A DNA stretch of 64,000 nucleotides from Selenomonas sputigena_A (GCF_051603425.1 NZ_CP194411.1:496001-560000), one strand, 5' to 3'. Shown: positions 26,224 through 35,380, counted from the stretch's first letter. Numbers and translations are program-made. Notes: a model not told the origin generated them from the letters alone.

Positions 26224-28095
26224 TCACTCCTTCGGGTCAAAGAGCGTGTAGGTCAGACCGAAAGCGATGCCGAAACCAATGGCATTGACAATCAGGTATT
26301 CGACGAGGCGATCCATGTAGAGCAGCGTGCCCGGCAAGACCGTCACGCCCATGCCCGTGCCCGCGAGGTGCATGATGCCCGATGCCGCGCCAGCGCAGGC
26401 ACCGCCCACAAGAGCATAGAGGAACGGTTTCATAAAGCGCAGGTTGATACCAAAGATGGCCGGCTCCGTAATGCCCAAAAATGCCGGAATTGCCGAAGAG
26501 ATGTAGAGAGCGCGCTTCTTCTTGTTCTTCGTGCGTGCCGCCACGGCAACGGCAGCGCCGCCCTGCGCGATGATCGCGCCCGTGATGATCGCATTGAAGG
26601 CGTCGCGCCCCGTTGAAGCCAGCAGTTGGATCTCGAGCGCATTGAACACATGGTGTATGCCGCTGACGACGATGACCTGATGCAGTCCGCCGACGATGAA
26701 GCCGCCGGTACCGAACGGCAGTTCAAGGAACGCGCGCACAGCGCCGAACACAGCAAGTTCCAGCGTGTGCATGATGGGACCGACGACGAGAAGGCCCACG
26801 AGCATGCAGGAAAAGAGCGTGAGGAACGGCGTGAAGATGAGGTCAACGACATCGGGAATGAACCTCTTGAGCCATGCCTCAACCTTCGCGGCAAGAATGC
26901 CGAGAACGAGCGCCGGCAGAACCGAGCCTTGGTAGCCGACGACGGGAATCGCAAGCCCGAGGAGTTCGAGCCGAATCGGTTCCGCCGTACCGCCCGCAAT
27001 CGCATAGGCATTCGGCAGCTGCGGCGCAACGAGCATGAGCCCCAGGACAATACCGATGACAGGCGTGCCGCCGAATTTCTTCATCGTCGACCAGCAGACG
27101 AGCGCCGGCAGGAAAGCAAACGCCGTATCCGTCAGGATCTGGCTCATGAGCACGAGGTTGTCACTCATCTCGACGCCGAGGTTCTGGAGCATGCCGCGCA
27201 GCCCCATGAAAAGACCGGTAGCAACGAGCACAGGAATGATCGGCACGAAGACGTCGCCGAACGTGCGCGAGATTTTCTGCGCCGTCGTCATCTGCTCGTA
27301 TGCAGCTTCCTTGTTGGAGCCGCCCGCGAGCGCGGGATTCATGCCGACGAGCACATCGTAGACCTTGTTGACGAAGCCCGTGCCGAGAATGATCTGGTAC
27401 TGTGCAGCCGCGAAGAACTGCCCCTTGACGCCGTCGATGTTCTCGACCGCCTTGTCCTCGATCTTATCCTTGTCGTTCAAGATCAGCCGCAGACGCGTCG
27501 CACAGTGCTCGGCGGAGCGGATGTTCGCCATGCCGCCGATGTGGTCGAGAATCTCTCGCGCCACACGCTCCTCAGCGCTCATCGAGGCGTAAGCAGGATT
27601 CGGTCCTGCCGCAGCCGGCGCAGGCGCTGCCGCCTCACTTGCCTCTTCCGCGCCTTCGCCCGGCGAGGCGACTTTCTGCTCACCGAGCGAGAGCGTAATC
27701 GTGCCGTAGTCCGCCGCATTCGTCACGACGACGGGCGTCGTCGTATCGTAACCGGCCGCGCGGATTGCCGCCTCGTCAAACTCGATGAGGAGATCGCCCT
27801 TCTTGATCTGCGCCCCCTGTTCCACATGCGCCGTGAAGTGCTTTCCTTCAAGATTCACCGTGTCAAGACCGACATGAACGAGCAGATCGACGCCGTCCGA
27901 CGAGTGAAGCCCGATTGCGTGCTTCGTCGGAAAGAGCACCGTGACCTCGCCGTCGAACGGAGCGCGAACCTTGCCCTGCGGATTTTTCACCGCTGCGCCG
28001 CGTCCCATGGCCTCGCTGGCGAACGCAGGATCGTTGACCTCCTTGAGAGCGATGAGCTCGCCCTCCAAGGGGCTTTCCAACAATAATTCCGCCAT
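26224..28095 (-). CDS. scrA: Sucrose-specific PTS enzyme II, domain order IIA-IIB-IIC
   Basis: The 623-residue membrane protein takes up and phosphorylates sucrose. The N-terminal IIA(Glc)-type domain (phosphorylated His ~74 in LLVHVGLDTV) is joined by an Ala/Pro linker to IIB (Cys ~198 in SAEHCATRLRL) and then IIC with ~10 helices (GTPVIGIVLGLMLVAP, GITEPAIFGINLRFMKPF). In many systems IIA is C-terminal; here it leads. ATG 28095 is chosen because AAAGGGG is seven bases ahead. First gene of the scrABR operon, with its promoter at 28237-28265. Confidence 0.93.
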   Translation of the reverse strand: MAELLLESPLEGELIALKEVNDPAFASEAMGRGAAVKNPQGKVRAPFDGEVTVLFPTKHAIGLHSSDGVDLLVHVGLDTVNLEGKHFTAHVEQGAQIKKGDLLIEFDEAAIRAAGYDTTTPVVVTNAADYGTITLSLGEQKVASPGEGAEEASEAAAPAPAAAGPNPAYASMSAEERVAREILDHIGGMANIRSAEHCATRLRLILNDKDKIEDKAVENIDGVKGQFFAAAQYQIILGTGFVNKVYDVLVGMNPALAGGSNKEAAYEQMTTAQKISRTFGDVFVPIIPVLVATGLFMGLRGMLQNLGVEMSDNLVLMSQILTDTAFAFLPALVCWSTMKKFGGTPVIGIVLGLMLVAPQLPNAYAIAGGTAEPIRLELLGLAIPVVGYQGSVLPALVLGILAAKVEAWLKRFIPDVVDLIFTPFLTLFSCMLVGLLVVGPIMHTLELAVFGAVRAFLELPFGTGGFIVGGLHQVIVVSGIHHVFNALEIQLLASTGRDAFNAIITGAIIAQGGAAVAVAARTKNKKKRALYISSAIPAFLGITEPAIFGINLRFMKPFLYALVGGACAGAASGIMHLAGTGMGVTVLPGTLLYMDRLVEYLIVNAIGFGIAFGLTYTLFDPKE

Positions 28096-28183
28096 TCCCA
28101 TTCCCCTTTCTCTGCGAAGCATTGATAATTTCAGCCCCGCCGTCTCGACACAAAAAGCATGAAACGCCTGCTGCCAAGCCGGA

Positions 28184-28207
28184 GAGCTTCATTTTATCAG
28201 TGTTTCC
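28184..28207. repeat. Half copy of the ~165-bp inverted-repeat family, in the scrA leader
   Basis: The minus strand reads AGGAAACACTGATAAAATGA, matching the end of the elements at 32904, 60376 and 61205. No partner end is found nearby. It lies in the transcribed leader of scrA between promoter and start codon. Confidence 0.6.
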
Positions 28208-28236
28208 TGTGAAATCGGTCTCATAACTCCATTCTT

Positions 28237-28265
28237 ATCTTACCCCGTACAAGAATTATTGTCAA
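28237..28265 (-). promoter_or_regulatory. Sigma-A promoter of the sucrose operon
   Basis: On the minus strand TTGACA (28260-28265) and TAAGAT (28237-28242) are separated by 17 bases, near-consensus. Upstream, GAAAG-AA-CTTTC near 28274-28285 is a short inverted repeat that could be an operator. The leader to scrA is about 140 bases and includes the half repeat. Confidence 0.8.
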
Positions 28266-28498
28266 TAGATTAGAAAGAACTTTCGCTTACTATCTATCGA
28301 AAAGAGTTTTCCCACGCCTTTGACGCATACGCCGCTATGTTATATTACCCGGAAGAAACATCGAACCGGCCTTGAAAGCTTCAGCACGCCGCCAGAAGAG
28401 CGCTCCGAAGTCGCGCACCCAAGACCCGCCTCGCCCTCGTCGCTCCCGGACGCTTCACCCCCACCATTTTACCTACAGACCAGACGGCTGCATATAGA

Positions 28499-28542
28499 GC
28501 GAAGAGCCACTGCACAGCAACTGCCGTACAGTGGCTCTTCGC
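28499..28542. repeat. 14-bp perfect inverted repeat without T-tract
   Basis: GCGAAGAGCCACTG (28499-28512) pairs with CAGTGGCTCTTCGC (28529-28542) around a 16-base loop. Neither side is followed by T residues. It sits 3' of the Rpn-type gene (ending at 28639) and 5' of the sucrose promoter, so it could still serve as a weak terminator. The surrounding 28266-28638 holds no gene I can support. Confidence 0.7.
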
Positions 28543-28638
28543 CTCGTCCAACCGTTTCATTTCCATCATCGGGACGGCCACCTCGACACCGCTTTCCGGT
28601 CACACACCGTCTCCTTGCAGCTTCCCCGCTTTACACCT

Positions 28639-29481
28639 TCAAAGCATCGCCTTATACCGTTCCTGCTCCGCTTTCGGAATCGCCAGTGCATCCATCGCTT
28701 TTTCCGCCGTCAACTGCAAGTTAGCCATAAGGCTGCGAATAGAAAAAATACGCTCCGTTTCCTTGCCACGCTCCATGCCACGCTCCATGCCGCGCTCCAT
28801 ACCACGCCTCTCAGCCTCATTTGTAAGCATTTCCATCGCCCTGCACATCACCGCCACCCCTTTCTCATTTTCCTTAAAGTAGCGCACACGTTCTGCCAAT
28901 ACAGCATAATACATATCCGCTGCTTGCGTACAGCGAAAATCGTGCATCAGTTTTCCCAACGGCGTATCTTGTCCTGCCATCGAACTATTGATATAAATGA
29001 TATGCGATCCATCGCAAAAAGTTTTATTGCTGCCTTCAATCATGCGCCGAACCATATACATCGGCTGCCCATCACCAAGCACATCCGTCTCTGTGATAAA
29101 GATTACATAAGACTCCGGCAGATTTTCATAGTCTTCACCCGCCAAAAGTACATTGGCATCCATAATGCTGCTATGATACCTCGCTCTACGCTCTGCCGCA
29201 CCCTTTTCTGCACGCTGGATCTCGATATTGAATTCCTTTCCATCAGCAAACGCATGAATATCCAAGCGCACACTGCGTCCCTGAAGATTTTTCAGCGTAT
29301 CCTGCGTAATCGCCTTTGTCGCCTTAATATTCGGCTTGTTCAGAATAATTTGCAGAACCAAATCCACACATTCCAAGCTGTCTTGAAAAACCACCGTCAT
29401 GAAATCATCATCCAGCAATCGAAATCCTGCCAGCACCGTCAGAAACTTTTGCCGCCACTCTTCTTTCTCATCCCAATCCAT
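28639..29481 (-). CDS. Rpn/PDDEXK_2 family nuclease (transposase-like)
   Basis: The 280-residue protein belongs to the Rpn (recombination-promoting nuclease) / PD-(D/E)XK family transposase group. It has FRLLDDDFMTVVF, LDIHAFADGKEFNIEIQRAE (the D...ExQ/K core; Gln in place of Lys is usual in this group), and RARYHSSIMDANVLLAGEDY. Near the C-terminus RGMERGMERGMERGKE is a repeated four-residue unit from a 12-bp tandem repeat (28764-28808), a common variable spot in these genes. E. coli relatives are DNA endonucleases. It is a lone gene beside ftsZ. Confidence 0.85.
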   Translation of the reverse strand: MDWDEKEEWRQKFLTVLAGFRLLDDDFMTVVFQDSLECVDLVLQIILNKPNIKATKAITQDTLKNLQGRSVRLDIHAFADGKEFNIEIQRAEKGAAERRARYHSSIMDANVLLAGEDYENLPESYVIFITETDVLGDGQPMYMVRRMIEGSNKTFCDGSHIIYINSSMAGQDTPLGKLMHDFRCTQAADMYYAVLAERVRYFKENEKGVAVMCRAMEMLTNEAERRGMERGMERGMERGKETERIFSIRSLMANLQLTAEKAMDALAIPKAEQERYKAML

Positions 29482-29660
29482 AAGCTTTCCCCCGTCTTAT
29501 TTCCTCCATTATACTATGAAGCCCTTCCTCTTTACAAGCAAGCCCGGAACGCTTGGCAAAAGCTGTGCGGCGTACACAGCATGATCATGCAGTCAAACAA
29601 AAAAACAGGCGCCTTCACCGAAAAGGGGAGGACGCCTGTTTGCAATATTCGTTATTTCCC

Positions 29661-30776
29661 TCAGTCGCGCTTCTTGTTCATCCAGACGGGGATGTCGAAG
29701 TTGCTGAAGCTCGGGGCTTTCGGCATCGGGGTGTCGGGCTGGGGGGCGACGGGGCCTGCGCCGGGCTGACCGGGCTTGGCTGGAGCCGCAGCGGCGGGGC
29801 GTTGGATACCAATGGCATCGGTATCGAAGCCTGTCGCTATGACGGTGACGCGCACCGTTTCCCCGAGGGTATCGTCCAGCGAGGCGCCGAAGATGATGTT
29901 CGCGTCGACGTTGACAGCCTCCTGGATCGTGGAGGAGGCTTCGTTAACCTCGTACATGCTGAGGTTTTCCGCCGAACTCGAGATGTTGAGGAGCACGCCG
30001 TGTGCCCCCTCGATGCTCGTCTCAAGGAGCGGCGACTCGATGGCAAACTTGGCCGCAGCCACAGCGGCATTCTCTCCTGTAGCCTCGCCGATGCCCATGA
30101 GAGCCGAACCGGCGTTGCTCATGATGGACTTCACATCAGCAAAATCGAGGTTGATGAGTCCCGGCACGGCGATGAGATCAGAGATGCCCTTGACGCCTTG
30201 GCGCAGGATATCGTCGGCAAAGCTGAAGGCGTCCATGATGGAAGTCTTCTTGTCGACGACCTGCAGAAGCCGGTCGTTCGGAATCGTGATGATCGTATCG
30301 ACATGCTGCTGGAGCTTCGAAATGCCCGCCTCGGCTTTCTTTTGGCGCAGACGCCCCTCAAAGCCGAAGGGACGCGTCACAACGCCAACGGTCAAGGCGC
30401 CGATTTCCCTCGCGCACTCGGCAACGACGGGGGCAGCGCCCGTGCCTGTGCCGCCGCCCATGCCGGCGGTGACAAAGACCATATCCGCGCCCTGGAGGGA
30501 CTGGATAATGTCGTCGCGGCTCTCCTCAGCCGCCTGCTCGCCAATCTCGGGGCGTGCGCCCGCGCCTAGGCCGCGCGTAAGCTTCTCGCCGATCTGTATG
30601 CGCTTCGGCGCCATCGCGTGCAAAAGCGCCTGTGCATCCGTATTGACAGCGATGAACTCCACCCCCTGGAGCCCCGCTGAAATCATGCGGTTCACGGCAT
30701 TGCTGCCGCCGCCGCCCACGCCAATGACCTTGATCTTGGCAAATTGGTCGTAACCCATATCATCCAATTCTATCAC
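29661..30776 (-). CDS. ftsZ: Cell division GTPase FtsZ
   Basis: Tubulin-like GTPase that forms the Z-ring. The signature GMGGGTGTGAAPVVA, the N-terminal KIKVIGVGGGGSNAVNRMI and the T7-loop NLDFADVKSIM are intact. The C-terminus has a Pro/Ala linker and the conserved peptide FDIPVWMNKKRD that docks partners. GTG 30776 is chosen as start because GGGGG lies eight bases ahead and it gives the usual short N-terminus (IELDDMGYDQF); an upstream ATG would add 34 unusual residues. 371 residues. Last gene of the dcw run; no ftsA precedes it. Confidence 0.95.
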   Translation of the reverse strand: MIELDDMGYDQFAKIKVIGVGGGGSNAVNRMISAGLQGVEFIAVNTDAQALLHAMAPKRIQIGEKLTRGLGAGARPEIGEQAAEESRDDIIQSLQGADMVFVTAGMGGGTGTGAAPVVAECAREIGALTVGVVTRPFGFEGRLRQKKAEAGISKLQQHVDTIITIPNDRLLQVVDKKTSIMDAFSFADDILRQGVKGISDLIAVPGLINLDFADVKSIMSNAGSALMGIGEATGENAAVAAAKFAIESPLLETSIEGAHGVLLNISSSAENLSMYEVNEASSTIQEAVNVDANIIFGASLDDTLGETVRVTVIATGFDTDAIGIQRPAAAAPAKPGQPGAGPVAPQPDTPMPKAPSFSNFDIPVWMNKKRD

Positions 30777-31000
30777 TATAGCAACCCCCATATTACAGTA
30801 TGGTCCGTCATCCCGACCACCCTTTGCGGCAGAGAGACTGGTATTCGCAAAAGCCATATCGCCAAAACCGCGATTCATGACCGCCCAAGCGGCGCATAAA
30901 CCAAGGTTCTCAGATATTTTATCATTATTTTAATTGTTGCGCCATAAAAAAATTATGAAAATAGTCGCTTTTCCTATCTTTTTTCTTTCCCAGGAGCCAT

Positions 31001-31336
31001 TCAGCCCTTCTTTGCAAAAAAATGGCGGCGCAGAATCGCCAGGTTCTGGAAAATGCGCAGGCCGAAGGCCAGGAGCGCCACATAGTAGAGGTCGATGCCG
31101 AGGCGATCGCCGATGTAGACGAGGAAAGCGGCCATGAGCGCGTTCATGAAAAAGCCCGAGATGAATACGGCGTTGTCAAAATGATTTTCCGAAGCTGCCC
31201 GAAGGCCGCCGAACACGGAGTCGAGCGAGGCCAGCAATGCAACAGAGGAGAGCTTTGCATAGGCAAACGGCACTGTCAGCGGCGAGAGCATACCGACGGC
31301 AATGCCGAGAACGAGACCGAGAACCGGCAGGATCAT
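31001..31336 (-). CDS. sbp: Small basic protein (Sbp/DUF1290)
   Basis: The 111-residue membrane protein has about three hydrophobic segments (MILPVLGLVLGIAVGMLSPL, LSSVALLASLDSVFGGLRA, VFISGFFMNALMAAFLVY) and a basic tail. The sbp-ftsZ neighbourhood is typical of Firmicutes, where it sits between DUF881/ftsQ and ftsZ or ftsA. Function unknown. Its start overlaps the DUF881 stop by four bases. The 224 bases to ftsZ are AT-rich and may hold a separate ftsZ promoter. Confidence 0.9.
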   Translation of the reverse strand: MILPVLGLVLGIAVGMLSPLTVPFAYAKLSSVALLASLDSVFGGLRAASENHFDNAVFISGFFMNALMAAFLVYIGDRLGIDLYYVALLAFGLRIFQNLAILRRHFFAKKG

Positions 31337-32031
31337 GATGCATCCCCCTTTTCTTCCGAAAGAGATTCGATTGCCTGCGCGTACTTGAACGAGGCCGCCC
31401 CCTTGTAACTGGGAACCTCGACGCGCTCCTCTTTCTTCACATCGATCTGTATGCCCCAGACCTTCAGTGTATCCTCGACGCCGCCGCGCATCTTGATCGA
31501 TTTTTCGAGGCTCTCGGGATCGCCGATCGCCCGAATCTTATACGGCGGCGCCGAGCGCACATTATTGACGGAAAGCGTCGGACCCGCACAGCGGATCTCA
31601 GAGGTGCCCGTAAGGCGCTGCCCGTTGATGGAGATGGCTTCCGCGCCTGCGGCGCGCAGTTCGTTGATGACGCGCAGCAAATCGTCGTCATGGATGAGGT
31701 AGAGGTTCGGATTCTCACCGGCCTTCGATGTCGCCTTGCTGTCGTCGAGCGTCACCGTGACCCCCGGACCGGCCAGCGGCGTGAAGCCGCCCTTCATGCG
31801 CAGATAATCGTTGCTCGGACCATCCGGCTGTTCTTTCGCGCCCTTGAGCTCTTCCTGCAGTCGGTCGCGCTCCTTCTCCGTCTCGATGAGACGGGCGGCA
31901 AGCTCCTCGACGCGCTGCTGCGAGACGGACTGGCGCATGTCCTCCGTCGCGCGGAACTGCACGGCCAGCATGAAGCCGAGCACCATGCAGACACAAGCGA
32001 TCGACCAGCGTCCCTGCTTGAAATTGATCAT
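31333..32031 (-). CDS. DUF881 division-cluster protein
   Basis: The start at 32031 (MINFKQGRWS) follows GAGGTG. The 232-residue protein has one N-terminal membrane anchor (IACVCMVLGFMLAVQF), a coiled coil (EELAARLIETEKERDRLQEE) and the DUF881 domain (GPGVTVTLDDSK, DDLLRVINELRAAGAEAIS, INGQRL). The domain resembles the soluble parts of division scaffold proteins and is usually next to ftsQ and sbp. It likely faces outside the membrane. Confidence 0.9.
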   Translation of the reverse strand: MINFKQGRWSIACVCMVLGFMLAVQFRATEDMRQSVSQQRVEELAARLIETEKERDRLQEELKGAKEQPDGPSNDYLRMKGGFTPLAGPGVTVTLDDSKATSKAGENPNLYLIHDDDLLRVINELRAAGAEAISINGQRLTGTSEIRCAGPTLSVNNVRSAPPYKIRAIGDPESLEKSIKMRGGVEDTLKVWGIQIDVKKEERVEVPSYKGAASFKYAQAIESLSEEKGDAS

Positions 32032-32056
32032 AAAGATGAACACCTCTTGCGATAAA

Positions 32057-32827
32057 TTATTGCTTGATTTTGATAAAGGGTGCGGTGAACTTGAAATCGA
32101 CATACTCGACGGGGCGTTTCGTCACTTCGAGGTCGACGATGAAGCTGTCGGTCAGATGCGCTTTTTCCTCAAGTCTCTCGAGGCGGCCGAGACGGATCTG
32201 CACGCCGCCTGTCGTATAGGCCATGACGTCGTTCGGGTTCTTCAGCGACACTTCCGAAATCTGCCCGTTCGTTTCGGGCTTCATGGCGTAGAGATAGACG
32301 AGCGCTGCCTTGAGATTTTCGTCGGTGGTCGTATCCCCGATGTAGATATCCGTGAGCTTGATGCCTGTAATCATAGGGATGGACATTTTCTTCAGCGTCT
32401 TATAGGCGTCGATGACCGTGCCCTCACGGTCGAGGTCTACGTAGCCGAAATCGCAGTCGACTGTCGCCACAGGACGGCGCTCCGTCACCTGGATTTCCAG
32501 CGTCGAGGGCAGGGAACGACGCACGACGGCCTGCTCCACGCGCAGATCTTTCATCAAAAGCTGTGCCATCTCCGCCGTACGCACCTGAAAGAGCGGCACG
32601 CCGGGATAGACGCCGGCAACGCGGCAAATATCTTCCTTCGGCATATAGTGGTTGCCCAGGACGCGAACCTCACGCACAGAAAAAAGCGGCGAGTAGACAA
32701 CGACGCCGAGGACGATGCCGGAGCACACCAGGAAAAGGAAGCCCTTTAGAACACGGCGCGGACTTCTGCGGCGCACGACGACCTGCGATTCATACGTCTC
32801 CGGCTCTGTCGGCCTGTCTGCTCCCAT
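32057..32827 (-). CDS. ftsQ: Cell division protein FtsQ/DivIB
   Basis: The 256-residue bitopic protein has a short basic cytoplasmic tail, a membrane helix (GFLFLVCSGIVLGVVVY), a POTRA domain beginning FSVREVRVLGNHYMPKEDI, then the FtsQ beta domain (LEIQVTERRPVATVDC). It connects FtsL/FtsB to the wall-synthesis machinery. GGAGG is eight bases before the ATG. The gene ends a coherent block with ddl and the Mur genes. Confidence 0.92.
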   Translation of the reverse strand: MGADRPTEPETYESQVVVRRRSPRRVLKGFLFLVCSGIVLGVVVYSPLFSVREVRVLGNHYMPKEDICRVAGVYPGVPLFQVRTAEMAQLLMKDLRVEQAVVRRSLPSTLEIQVTERRPVATVDCDFGYVDLDREGTVIDAYKTLKKMSIPMITGIKLTDIYIGDTTTDENLKAALVYLYAMKPETNGQISEVSLKNPNDVMAYTTGGVQIRLGRLERLEEKAHLTDSFIVDLEVTKRPVEYVDFKFTAPFIKIKQ

Positions 32828-32903
32828 CGCTGTCGCCTCCTTTCGCCCTGTGCCTTATTATACCACGTTTTTTCCCCGCCGCGCGCTTTTCCGTCTTTTT
32901 TAT

Positions 32904-33065
32904 AGGAAGCGCTGATAAAATGAAGCCGCCCAGATTTGCACAGATGCGCTGTACCTATCAAGGAGACAAACCGGGGGCGCAGCAATGCTACGTCGAGGAT
33001 TTGTCGACGACGAGAGGACAGCGCAGATGTGTGAAGATGGGTGCCTGAATTTATCAGTGATTCCT
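32904..33065. repeat. MITE-like ~162-bp element with inverted ends (family 1)
   Basis: The left end TATAGGAAGCGCTGATAAAA and the right end (complement) TATAGGAATCACTGATAAAT form near-perfect terminal inverted repeats. The interior has no coding potential. The right end overlaps the last codons and the TGA of ddl. The ends match the copies at 60376-60543 and 61205-61371, though the middle is different. Confidence 0.75.
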
Positions 33066-33995
33066 ATATCCCGCCATTTCCAGCAGACGCTCACAGAGCT
33101 CGGGAAAGGCAACTCCCATGGCACGGCCGGCGTCCGGCACGAGCGAAGTCTCCGTCATGCCCGGCATGGAATTGATTTCGATGACATACGGCGTCATATC
33201 CTCCGCCAGCATCATATCGGCACGGGCGACGCCGCGGCAGCCGCAGGCGCGGAAGGCTGCGACGGCGAGTTCCTGCACGCGCTTTGTCACTTCCGGCGGA
33301 ATTTCAGCGGGAACGATATGTGTCGAGGCGCCTTTCGTGTACTTACTCGCATAGTCGTAGCGTCCCGAAACCGTCGTGATCTCGATGACGGGGAACGCCT
33401 CCGCCTTTTCCTCATTGCCCCAAACGGCGACGGTCAGCTCCCGTCCCCGGATAAATTCCTCTACAAGAATCGTGTCATCGTAGCGAAACGCATCGGAAAG
33501 AGCCGCAGCCAGCTCCGCCTCTTTCTCCACGATGACGACGCCGATGCTCGATCCCTGCGACGAAGCCTTGACGACGACGGGCAGGGAGAAGTCGGCGAGG
33601 ATCCGCGCTTCCAGTCCTGCCTCGCGCTCGAAGCGATGAAACGTCGCCGAACGCGGCGTCGAAATTCCTGCGCCTAAAAAGACACGCTTGGACAGCACCT
33701 TGTCCATCGTGACGGCAGCCGCGAGAACGCCCGATCCCGTATAGGGTATGCCGAGCATATCGAGCGTTCCCTGTAAGACCCCATCCTCCCCATACTTGCC
33801 ATGCAGAGCGTTGAACACAATGCTGCAGCCGCTCTTTTGAATGGCCTCGGGAAAATGCGGCGGATCAAGCTCCATGGGCTCAGCCGCATATCCCTTTTCC
33901 TGCAGCGCATCGACAATGGCCCTGCCCGTGCGGCGCGAGACTTCCGCCTCCGTCGAGGGGCCGCCCATGACGACGACGATCTTTTCCTGCCTCAT
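33054..33995 (-). CDS. ddl: D-alanine--D-alanine ligase
   Basis: The 313-residue ATP-grasp enzyme makes D-Ala-D-Ala for the muropeptide. It has VVVMGGPSTEAEVSRRTG, FNALHGKYGEDGVLQGTLDM, LPVVVKASSQGSSIGVVIV, and ARADMMLAEDMTPYVIEINS followed by MPGMTETS. The residue pattern is the DdlB type of Tyr/Phe-containing ligases; no sign of D-Ala-D-Lac specificity could be judged. It overlaps murC by four bases. The last residues YRNH and the TGA come from the end of the repeat at 32904-33065. Confidence 0.95.
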   Translation of the reverse strand: MRQEKIVVVMGGPSTEAEVSRRTGRAIVDALQEKGYAAEPMELDPPHFPEAIQKSGCSIVFNALHGKYGEDGVLQGTLDMLGIPYTGSGVLAAAVTMDKVLSKRVFLGAGISTPRSATFHRFEREAGLEARILADFSLPVVVKASSQGSSIGVVIVEKEAELAAALSDAFRYDDTILVEEFIRGRELTVAVWGNEEKAEAFPVIEITTVSGRYDYASKYTKGASTHIVPAEIPPEVTKRVQELAVAAFRACGCRGVARADMMLAEDMTPYVIEINSMPGMTETSLVPDAGRAMGVAFPELCERLLEMAGYRNH

Positions 33996-35380
33996 TGCTT
34001 CGTTTCCCTCTCTTCCAAAAGCGCCACGAGCTCCTCGCCCGTCTTCCAGATATCGCCCGCCCCCATCGTGAGGATGATGTCGCCCGGCTGCGCCAATGCG
34101 GCGAGATGAGCTGCGACCGCTTCCCGCGCAGGGATATAGGTGACGTCCTGCCCTGTCGCGGCGCGAACCGCATCGAGTATCGTACGCCCCGAAATGCCGG
34201 GCAGCGGCGTCTCTCCCGCCGCATAAACATCCGTCAAGACGAGGATGTCCGCCTCACGGAAAGCGCCGCCGAATTCATTGGCGAGCAGCTTCGTCCGCGA
34301 ATAACGGTGCGGCTGGAAAGCACAGATGATGCGGCGCGGTTTTGTCTGGCGCGCCGCAACGAGCGTCGTCTCGATTTCCGTCGGATGATGCGCGTAATCG
34401 TCTACGACCCAGATATCCCGGATGCGCCCTTTCGTCTGGAAGCGGCGTTTAGCCCCATGGAAGAGAGCCAGTCCCTGCGCCATTTGCGGCACCGTAAGGC
34501 CGATGGAAAGTCCCGTGACGATGGTGGCCAGCGCGTCGAGCACGTTGTGGCGGCCGGGAAGATTGAGCCGCACGCGGCCGAGGTCATCCGCTCCATGCAG
34601 CACGGAAAAATCCACACCCGCGCCGTGCATCTCGAGCTTGCCCGCACGGTAGTCAGCCGGATGATCGATGGCGTAGGAAATATATTTCACATCGAGTTTC
34701 TCAGCCATTTCACGCACATTTTCGTTGTCGAAACAAAGGATGGCATGGCCGCCCGGCTTGATGCTGCCGACGAACTCGCGGAACGCCTTGCAGATGTTGT
34801 CGAGCGTGCCGTAGTGATCGAGATGATCGTCCTCGATGTTCGTGACGACGGCGATATGCGGGCGAAGCTTCAGGAAGGAGCCGTCGCTCTCGTCCGCCTC
34901 GGAAACGAGGTAATCGCCCTTGCCAAGCTTCGCATTGCCGCCGAGGACATCGACCTCGCCGCCGATGATGATCGTCGGCGATATGCCCGCATGATCGAGC
35001 GCGACCCCCAGCATGGAAGTCGTCGTCGTCTTGCCGTGCGCCCCGGCGACGGCAATGCCTTTCGCCGCATTGAGGAGCGCCGCATTGATGTCGGAGCGAT
35101 GAAAACGGCGGATGCCAAGGCGCGCGGCCTCGACAATTTCGGGGTTGTCTTCGGGAATGGCGCTGGAGACAACGATAGCCTCGGCGCCCCGGATGTTCTC
35201 CGCGCGGTGCCCCTTGTATATGGTCGCGCCAAGTTCCCGAAGCTGCTCGGTCAAAGGCGACGAGCCGAGATCCGAGCCGGTCACCCTGCAGCCCTTTGCG
35301 AGCAGGATATGCGCCAATGCGCTCATGCCCGCCCCGCCGATGCCGACAAAATGTATCTTATGGATGTCTTTCAGCAACAA
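33992..35380 (-). CDS. murC: UDP-N-acetylmuramate--L-alanine ligase
   Basis: Adds L-Ala to UDP-MurNAc. 462 residues with IHFVGIGGAGMSALAHIL, the ATP loop AGAHGKTTTTSMLG, and SEADESDGSFLKL. The start is a TTG (35380, or the adjacent TTG) right behind GGAGGGG; no ATG is available there, so the non-ATG start is real. It is followed by ddl with a 4-base overlap. No murB separates murC from the rest, unlike many relatives. Confidence 0.95.
   Translation of the reverse strand: MLLKDIHKIHFVGIGGAGMSALAHILLAKGCRVTGSDLGSSPLTEQLRELGATIYKGHRAENIRGAEAIVVSSAIPEDNPEIVEAARLGIRRFHRSDINAALLNAAKGIAVAGAHGKTTTTSMLGVALDHAGISPTIIIGGEVDVLGGNAKLGKGDYLVSEADESDGSFLKLRPHIAVVTNIEDDHLDHYGTLDNICKAFREFVGSIKPGGHAILCFDNENVREMAEKLDVKYISYAIDHPADYRAGKLEMHGAGVDFSVLHGADDLGRVRLNLPGRHNVLDALATIVTGLSIGLTVPQMAQGLALFHGAKRRFQTKGRIRDIWVVDDYAHHPTEIETTLVAARQTKPRRIICAFQPHRYSRTKLLANEFGGAFREADILVLTDVYAAGETPLPGISGRTILDAVRAATGQDVTYIPAREAVAAHLAALAQPGDIILTMGAGDIWKTGEELVALLEERETKQ

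Noticed and set aside
26626..28086. Long plus-strand open frame opposite scrA
   Set aside because: Antisense of a clear PTS gene; the translation is Arg/Asp-rich without any domain pattern.
28320..28724. Plus-strand frame of 134 codons in the gap between the sucrose promoter and Rpn gene
   Set aside because: Pro/Ser/Arg-rich composition, no ribosome site, and it runs into the antisense of the Rpn-type gene.
28764..28808. Short regular repeats that could suggest a CRISPR array
   Set aside because: They are 12-base in-frame coding repeats (RGME) with no spacers.
30777..30878. Longer FtsZ N-terminus starting at 30878
   Set aside because: It adds 34 residues unlike any FtsZ and has no ribosome site, whereas GTG 30776 has GGGGG and the normal N-terminus.
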